Positions 33,801 through 37,754 of a DNA stretch of 37,754 bases are shown here, one piece after another. The notes under the pieces were generated by a model, which was not told where the DNA came from, made no database searches, and saw only the letters and a list, made by a program, of their open reading frames with translations. The position numbers and the translations under genes were made by a program. Each line of letters opens with the position of its first letter. Positions within the stretch are counted from its first letter, which is position 1. The stretch is taken from contig NZ_KE384147.1 of the NCBI RefSeq assembly GCF_000424185.1, positions 1 through 37,754 of the forward strand. Reading direction: 5' to 3'. The DNA comes from Prevotella sp. AGR2160 (GTDB lineage: Bacteria; Bacteroidota; Bacteroidia; Bacteroidales; Bacteroidaceae).

Positions 33801-36307
33801 GTCTCACCGGTACACTGCCCACGCTGGCTTTCCACCGTGAGGATGCCACACTGAGATGGTATTGCGATGATGTGGAGAGTGGCAGCACGAGTACGTCTGT
33901 CGATGCCATCGGCAAGCGGAAGGACGAGGAGGGTAAGCATGTGACCATCAACACGCGCAATGGTATCGTCGTCGGTACGGCCATGACCAATGAGCTCCCC
34001 CTCACCGATGCCTCCCGTACGGGCTATGCCAACGGCCGTGTCCGGGTCTATGCCGAGGTGATGGGCGTGAAACATGCCGACGGTAACCAGGTGATGAAGA
34101 CGCCTTACTACTACCTCTTCGTCGGTGATCTGCCTACCTATATCGTCAAGGAGGGCGAGAACCACGACCAGGACGAGCGCGTCTCTACGACGAATATCCC
34201 CACGCGTATCTTCATGACCTTCGGTGGCTGGCATTGGACCGGCAACAAGTGCTATCCTTACTATAAGAACAACGACCCGACGAAAGACTGGATCGATGAT
34301 GAGTGGAAGACGGCGAAGATGGACTCTGTGGGCCATAACGAGCAGACCATCGATGGCTTCAACTACATCTGCTGGGGCGCCCAGGATCCTACCGATGAGA
34401 ATGTGCGCAGCTGGTCGAAGGGTGTCCGTAACACCTTCAACCTCCCCGTCCGCGGCACCTATCTGAAGTTTGAGCCCGAGGAGAGTGGTCGTCTCCTCCT
34501 CTATGTCGCCATGAACGGTATGACGGATAACAGTAATGGTGATGACCAGAAGAAACTCGACAAGAATGGACCCTGGCTCCGCCGCCGTGCCCTCTATATC
34601 GTCGATGAGACGGGAAAGCCCGTGGCGATCGATGAGAACAGCGGATGGGAGAAACGGTATAACTGGGGTAACTATGTCAACTCCGGAAAGACCAACGCCG
34701 ACCGTTTCAAAGGTTACCGGAACTACTGTTACAACTACTTCTGTGATGGTGTCACCCGCTGCGCCTGGAAATATGACGGTACGCACGATCTCACGATCTG
34801 GGATAAGGCAGAGAATGCCGACCCGGAGATGAAGAAATACAGTTGGAAGAATTCCTACGACCGTGACCAGAACGGCGTCCTCGACGACAAGGAACAGGCC
34901 AACCTCGACAACGACTATGCGAAGATCAAGAACTGGTGGACCGCTGATCAGTATTCCTATGATAAGGTGGTGGACGGTGACCGACTCCAGAGTAGTCTGA
35001 CGCATCCGAAGCTCGGTGGTCCGCTGGAGGTGCTGCAGCTTTCCGACAGCAGTTATGTGCTGCCCACGAAGGGCTATGCCCGTTTCACCTTCAAGGTCCA
35101 GGCCGGCAAGGTATACTATGTCTTTATGACGGGCTCGAAACTCGGCTTCTGCGGCTTCGGTTTCATCCCGTCCAGTTACCGTGCCCATATCACCCGGTGG
35201 ACCAGTCACAATAGTGATGAGAAGAATATCGACGGCACGGCCTATACCCAGACTACCTATGATGCCCTCCCGCAGCCTACCGACGAGATCTATAAGCCCG
35301 GCGCCACGGGCAACGACCGTCTGATGGGTGGCACCGTGACCCTCGATCTCTCGAAGAAATCTACGGAGGAGGGAAGCTATAGTAAGTGGAAAGCCAACGG
35401 CTTCGCCCTCGATGGTGACTGTACACCGGAATCGGGGTGTACCCTTGTGAACAACACTGCCCGTGACTTCGTCAACGTGTCCCTGAAGCGGTCGATCCTC
35501 AACGAGCGCTGGGCCGGTATCTGTCTGCCGTTCACCGTCAGTGAGACGCAGATGAAGGAGGTCTTCGGTGAGGATATGCAACTCATCACCGTCGACAGTG
35601 TCATGGCTTCCGAGGGACATACGAAATGTCTCCATTTCACCCAACACTCCAACCGACTCCTCGAAGCCGGCCGTCCTTATTTCATCTATCCGAAGGTCAG
35701 CGGCGTCAATGCCGGAGAGCCGATCGGCAACGACGGCGTCATCACCTTCAAGGGTGTGTCCCTGCAGGGCGTCGACCCGAAGACGGTGATCCTCACCAAT
35801 GAGGCCGTCGTAGCCCATAATGACAGTGTCACCAAGGGCCTGGCTGCGGACTCCGTGCATATCTTCACCTATAAGATCTGCGGAAACTATGATCAGGCCA
35901 TTATCCCATGGTACAGCTATTATATGAAACGTTCCGCCGATGAGGACACCAATAAGTTCTTCCGCATCATCCCCGCTGTGGTGACCGACGACAAGGGTGC
36001 TTATCTCCCGGGATGTAACTCCTGGCTCTATCCTTACTCCGCCGACGCGGAAGGGAAGAAGCTCTTCGTGGATGCTGAGACCGACGCCGGCGCAAAGGTC
36101 GCCGACTTCTGGATCACGGGTGCTGAGGTCGCCGGTGATACGGCAACGGCCATTGATGAACTCGTCGAGGCGTTGAACACGCAGGCCACGACGGTCCATG
36201 AGGGCGTCTACGACCTCCGGGGACATTGTGTCCGTGCCGTGAACAGCCTGGAAGGACTTCCCGCTGGTGTCTATGTGATGAATGGTAGAAAATATGTCGT
36301 TAAATAA
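30815..36307 (+). CDS. Giant secreted surface protein, 1830 aa, with Ig-like N-terminal region
   Basis: The N-terminus has a positively charged stretch and a hydrophobic core (VCLLLFLMIFSAGPLWA) ending in Ala before DKVTP, a signal peptide with an unusually long n-region of about 30 residues. After it come beta-rich stretches rich in Thr, Ser, Val and Gly that resemble bacterial Ig-like repeats. Two similar modules lie further in: one ends HTYYIWGDDGGMHIHGLRYEP, the other KVYYVFMTGSKLGFCGFGFIP; both begin with a Leu-Lys-acidic strand (FLKIDAV, YLKFEPE) and look like jelly-roll carbohydrate-binding folds. The C-terminus GVYDLRGHCVRAVNSLEGLP then AGVYVMNGRKYVVK resembles short type IX sorting or anchoring motifs in Prevotella. 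No catalytic motif was recognised. It is probably exposed on the cell surface or released. A small gene follows nine bases later. Confidence 0.85.
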   Translation: MNRNNKLLQSECVEVGSSKRCRQAYSPGEWCRIVCLLLFLMIFSAGPLWADKVTPAVSFSSSSLTATVGQLKFTRPTLNVTADGKSVRRCFTQSWAISGGTEGTDEYGRPICTDATTGTTVLTRYGGVTIGKKTGTVTVTVTLIPTDAYEDKYNSATASYTIDIQKPEVVMDYYNGTTLLNGETPSTLQFYSLKNGNNGQFFTTNAVPTPHFYYVLEGSDHDVSDCYDFTYAVTTGYAVSQDHKTLSTTIAAEAGGEGTLTITATPKKAYQGMLGSASTTTTIAMKTTYRTEKIKTYLSFASHEMDVLRSRNTYDDSKGKCELSYSPEIIVKDEFGNDLSALIQRYDLFHLSTSAQSVFHQYTTDPHDSTDENNYLYHVNTDYLCAYTPFRNAKNQVVSLMGPHTHPDDYIVTVTATQPDQWNTVLGAVASVYANPVAYQDSVVVDGQFYDPYDEKCKNNQYKLASNQFVLRSHKRVPQIVLTPDPKSVTIAEKYEMTSFNRFNVKGVITDPYDDEDPADTVSYEKAEFWYWFFVPDKYKYDESKTEAENLQRATTLGHALIRVTTEASNIQGATQDCWEWVPEYDGSGNAVMDAHGRQQKDLMHGTYYRSMKNWGNENFKVTFYGPNLTVPVIYKINPWDKQHQNVGVSGSCAFRVVEREPTHFVIDPEKQVGSAGSTVPCPDIQVADQFGADVTDQFDVTKSQAATSTDWTLAADGSVTSNTAVNCTVNVNGTLKTTSTQPFNNPDPGSYEVDFKEGSKGSTGAYEVIYDADHDEKMGKLHFVTAGDFFPGTTCYHEVPGINITFGSSADAENVWQLFTSAVTDPSYFNDDLHGADNDKDWADAKTKTTLAKVSLKADAMEQGDDGLPVSGGFLKIDAVTNGWLYIDGNFQYNSTTKHGRHYVISDAKTKEEQTIGFVKDAAHPDGLNIAEVKFPKPLLAGHTYYIWGDDGGMHIHGLRYEPAFIDPVTDNLPWAHTGAVDTEPVSASTAFLNGLTGTLPTLAFHREDATLRWYCDDVESGSTSTSVDAIGKRKDEEGKHVTINTRNGIVVGTAMTNELPLTDASRTGYANGRVRVYAEVMGVKHADGNQVMKTPYYYLFVGDLPTYIVKEGENHDQDERVSTTNIPTRIFMTFGGWHWTGNKCYPYYKNNDPTKDWIDDEWKTAKMDSVGHNEQTIDGFNYICWGAQDPTDENVRSWSKGVRNTFNLPVRGTYLKFEPEESGRLLLYVAMNGMTDNSNGDDQKKLDKNGPWLRRRALYIVDETGKPVAIDENSGWEKRYNWGNYVNSGKTNADRFKGYRNYCYNYFCDGVTRCAWKYDGTHDLTIWDKAENADPEMKKYSWKNSYDRDQNGVLDDKEQANLDNDYAKIKNWWTADQYSYDKVVDGDRLQSSLTHPKLGGPLEVLQLSDSSYVLPTKGYARFTFKVQAGKVYYVFMTGSKLGFCGFGFIPSSYRAHITRWTSHNSDEKNIDGTAYTQTTYDALPQPTDEIYKPGATGNDRLMGGTVTLDLSKKSTEEGSYSKWKANGFALDGDCTPESGCTLVNNTARDFVNVSLKRSILNERWAGICLPFTVSETQMKEVFGEDMQLITVDSVMASEGHTKCLHFTQHSNRLLEAGRPYFIYPKVSGVNAGEPIGNDGVITFKGVSLQGVDPKTVILTNEAVVAHNDSVTKGLAADSVHIFTYKICGNYDQAIIPWYSYYMKRSADEDTNKFFRIIPAVVTDDKGAYLPGCNSWLYPYSADAEGKKLFVDAETDAGAKVADFWITGAEVAGDTATAIDELVEALNTQATTVHEGVYDLRGHCVRAVNSLEGLPAGVYVMNGRKYVVK

Positions 36308-36316
36308 TTATTCATA

Positions 36317-36541
36317 ATGAACAAGAAACAATATGTCTGTCCGGAGCTTACCGTGCTCCGGGCGGAGGAGCGATACGGCATCCTCGACAACCCCTCCACA
36401 GGAGGACTCGATTCCAAGGGATCAAGCTTGATCCGGAATACCGATACCCAGAGTACCACGGAGTCGCCGGCTGTCGGCGGTGATGACGCGGTGTCGGGTG
36501 GGAGTGTCATTCCCGGTGCGAAAGAATGGGAATGGGAATAG
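36317..36541 (+). CDS. Small companion protein, 74 aa
   Basis: It begins MNKKQYVCPELTVLRAEE and then becomes a polar, Gly/Ser/Asp/Thr-rich tail (DAVSGGSVIPGAKEWEWE). It has no hydrophobic signal peptide. Short proteins with the KKxYxxPxL(x) opening are often found after large secreted proteins in Prevotella; their function is not known to me. It lies in the same transcript as the giant protein and is followed by a terminator. Confidence 0.7.
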   Translation: MNKKQYVCPELTVLRAEERYGILDNPSTGGLDSKGSSLIRNTDTQSTTESPAVGGDDAVSGGSVIPGAKEWEWE

Positions 36542-36552
36542 GTAACACAAAG

Positions 36553-36591
36553 AAAAACGGCCGGAAAATCACTCCCCCGACCGTTTTTTTT
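36553..36591. terminator. Intrinsic terminator, probably bidirectional
   Basis: AAAAACGGCCGG (36553-36564) faces CCGACCGTTTTTTTT (36577-36591), with one C-A mismatch in the stem. On the plus strand it ends the giant-protein operon with eight U. On the minus strand the complementary A-run gives five U, so it could also stop a transcript from the promoter at 36797-36828. Confidence 0.8.
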
Positions 36592-36791
36592 AGGGCGAAA
36601 TCTCCCGATCTCACACTAAAGTCATTAAATCCAATTTAAGGGATTTTTGTCATGTGAATCTAGAACTTTTCCTTAAAACAATTTTTTTACACTAACTTAA
36701 TCTGAATCTTTGCTAACTAGAATTTCTTTATTAGTCAATATGACGATATGTCGATATACTATTTGTCTTAATAACTTAATTTTTTTTTGGC
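36553..36791 (-). ncRNA. Candidate small RNA, minus strand, about 240 nt
   Basis: A consensus promoter at 36828-36797 points into a stretch without any frame longer than a few codons. The stretch ends at the hairpin at 36591-36553. No strong internal fold was recognised. It is the mirror partner of the plus-strand candidate at 36981-37177. Confidence 0.45.
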
Positions 36792-36796
36792 GACTG

Positions 36797-36828
36797 CAAA
36801 GATACACTTTTTGCATGAATGTGCAAAA
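36797..36828 (-). promoter_or_regulatory. Divergent promoter, minus strand
   Basis: On the minus strand TTTTG (36828-36824), a 19-base spacer and TATCTTTG (36804-36797) match the consensus. The start would be near 36791. Confidence 0.7.
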
Positions 36829-36864
36829 TAATTATGCAAAAGTGTAAATGAAACTCTTCACTTC

Positions 36865-36907
36865 TTGATATAGATCAATTACGACCGATGTGATTGATCT
36901 ATATCAA
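36865..36907. promoter_or_regulatory. Two perfect FNR/CRP-type boxes
   Basis: TTGATATAGATCAA (36865-36878) and TTGATCTATATCAA (36894-36907) each match TTGAT-N4-ATCAA, the FNR consensus known from other bacteria. Each box is a palindrome, and together they form a larger inverted repeat (36866-36879 with 36893-36906). The centre of the pair is 36886, exactly midway between the inner ends of the two divergent -7 elements. Each box lies about 80 or 109 bases upstream of each predicted start. Confidence 0.75.
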
Positions 36908-36943
36908 TAAAAAGCATGTTTTTTGCATTTTTCTACGAAAAAG

Positions 36944-36975
36944 TTTGGTGTGTTCGTACACAATATGTAACTTTG
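36944..36975 (+). promoter_or_regulatory. Divergent promoter, plus strand
   Basis: TTTG at 36944-36947, a 20-base spacer and TAACTTTG at 36968-36975 match the consensus. The start would be near 36981. Confidence 0.8.
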
Positions 36976-36980
36976 CAGTG

Positions 36981-37177
36981 CAATTCAGAAGAAATTGTTT
37001 AGGTTAATAATAATAGGTTTAGTTTTTAGGTAAAGATTGTTTCATAGGTTTAAGGTTTTAGTTTAATTAGGTAATGATTGTTTCATCATTTGGATAACAG
37101 ACATTTTTAGGATTTGCACCGGGAGGTGCGAGCCTAAAAAAAACGGTCAGGAGCTATTTGCTCTTGGCCGTTTTTTT
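36981..37177 (+). ncRNA. Candidate small RNA, plus strand, about 195 nt
   Basis: The transcript from the promoter at 36944-36975 would contain no gene and end at a strong terminator (37136-37177). Inside are two near-identical 20-base repeats, TTAGGTAAAGATTGTTTCAT (37026-37045) and a copy with one change (37067-37086), in single-stranded-looking AT-rich DNA, and a hairpin GCACC/GGTGC around 37116-37129. Repeated unpaired motifs of this kind can be protein- or mRNA-binding sites. It could instead be a leader cut short by attenuation, but no gene follows within the window. Confidence 0.6.
37133..37177 (+). terminator. Strong intrinsic terminator
   Basis: ACGGTCAGGAGC pairs over 12 bases with GCTCTTGGCCGT, including two G-U pairs, around a TATTT loop. 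It is preceded by eight A and followed by seven T, so it may work in both directions. Confidence 0.88.
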
Positions 37178-37617
37178 ATCGACGAAAGGGAAATGAAAAG
37201 GCTTGCCCCGTTTTCTGCTTCTGGCTCGCTTTTGGGTGGAAAAGGACGTTGACAGGGTAAAACACGAGAGATTTTTTCGTAAACATCAGAGATAGGATTT
37301 TCTCCTTCGTGCAGAATTTTCTATCTATCGTAGTTTCGGACGTCGGGATGGACCGGACGAAATTTTTCTGCGGTGTTTTGTGTGGATGAATATGATGGAT
37401 GTTTGGATGAAAAAGGTATATATTTTAAGCTTTTTTGAGGCGGTTTGTAAGAGGTTGATAGTCAACGGATTATAAAAGGGTGATTTCCGTTGTATTTGTA
37501 GTCGATAGGTGGGGTGGTGGATTTCGTGACGAGATATAACCTATATGTTTTTTAAAATGTATCGACGAAAGGAGGGGGAAGCATCAACGGTGAGGTGAGC
37601 ACTTTTGGGTGGCGGTT
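37178..37617. other. Gene-free stretch
   Basis: No frame, promoter or fold of note was found. 37290-37330 (CTTCGTGCAGAATTTTCT) loosely resembles 1155-1180 and may be a decayed dispersed repeat. Confidence 0.5.
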
Positions 37618-37747
37618 GTTCGCCCCCTCCGGGGACGCATCCGGGGTAGGGGGTGTATATCCCCGGGTGGCGGGAGCGCTCGCTTCGCTCGTGCTCCCTC
37701 CGCCCGGGGTTAATCGTGTTGGGCCCTTCCGGGGCCCTGCTGCGCCG
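37618..37747. repeat. GC-rich dispersed block, copy 2
   Basis: This is the second copy of the block at 30076-30203, with the hairpin CCCCGGG...GCCCGGGG at 37661-37709 and the same GGGGCCCTGCTGCGCCG end. The window stops just after it, so it is unknown whether a 64-base tandem array follows, as it does in copy 1. Confidence 0.8.
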
Positions 37748-37754
37748 CTGTCTG

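Noticed and set aside
31964..36226. Minus-strand open frame of 1420 codons opposite the giant protein
   Set aside because: The plus-strand frame has a signal peptide, a sorting-like C-terminus, a promoter and a terminator. The minus frame has none and is a composition shadow.
30788..36692. A 15-base exact match (AACAATTTTTTTACA) before and after the giant-protein operon as attachment-site-like repeats
   Set aside because: The match is AT-rich and short, no integrase is present, and chance similarity is likely in such DNA.

Overview
The window looks like chromosomal DNA from a member of the Bacteroidales, most likely Prevotellaceae. Three things point there. Promoters have the Bacteroidetes form TTTG-N19/20-TAnnTTTG. 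The complex I operon has a fused nuoCD and no nuoEFG. The giant secreted protein ends in a short beta-rich C-terminal motif (VYDLRG...LPAGVYVMNG) of the kind common in Prevotella surface proteins. No rRNA, tRNA or CRISPR array was seen.

Layout. 1-302 is the 3' end of an ISL3-like transposase. 303-2000 is almost gene-free but holds a strongly folded RNA candidate on the minus strand (about 803 to 530) with a near-perfect promoter. 2025-14788 is an exopolysaccharide or capsule gene cluster on the plus strand: two paralogous membrane acyltransferases, six GT2/GT8/GT32/GT4 glycosyltransferases plus a seventh that is frameshifted, an EpsG-like polymerase, and an embedded AT-rich ATPase-DUF4276 pair that looks like a foreign conflict or defence module. 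15043-19172 carries an unrecognised helical protein, rfbA and a Wzc-type chain-length/tyrosine kinase protein with a Tyr-Gly-His repeat tail. 19482-29761 is the nuoA-B-CD-H-I-J-K-L-M-N operon. 30815-36541 encodes an 1830-residue secreted protein and a 74-residue companion. 36542-37754 has no gene but contains a symmetric regulatory region and two apparent short transcripts.

The main candidate for something undescribed is a set of homopolymer switches in the glycan cluster. Both acyltransferases contain a G8 run, and one glycosyltransferase contains a C10 run. Each is out of frame by the same amount, so losing one base (or gaining two) restores a full-length protein of 310, 307 and 383 residues. 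These are the only G/C runs of seven or more I found. The two acyltransferases are close paralogues in direct orientation about 3 kb apart, which adds a possible recombination switch that would remove the ATPase module and a glycosyltransferase. Together this suggests a phase-variable surface glycan controlled by slipped-strand mispairing, rather than by the promoter inversion usually described in Bacteroidetes. Assembly error in homopolymers is the main alternative.

The second candidate lies at 36797-36975. Two perfect FNR-type boxes (TTGAT-N4-ATCAA) sit exactly midway between two divergent Bacteroidetes promoters. Each promoter leads to a short non-coding stretch ending in a hairpin-plus-U terminator. 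This would fit a pair of CRP/FNR-controlled small RNAs.

Intergenic DNA is dense in dispersed palindromic repeats of several families, some nested inside one another, and in GC-rich repeated blocks. The window ends inside one of these blocks.
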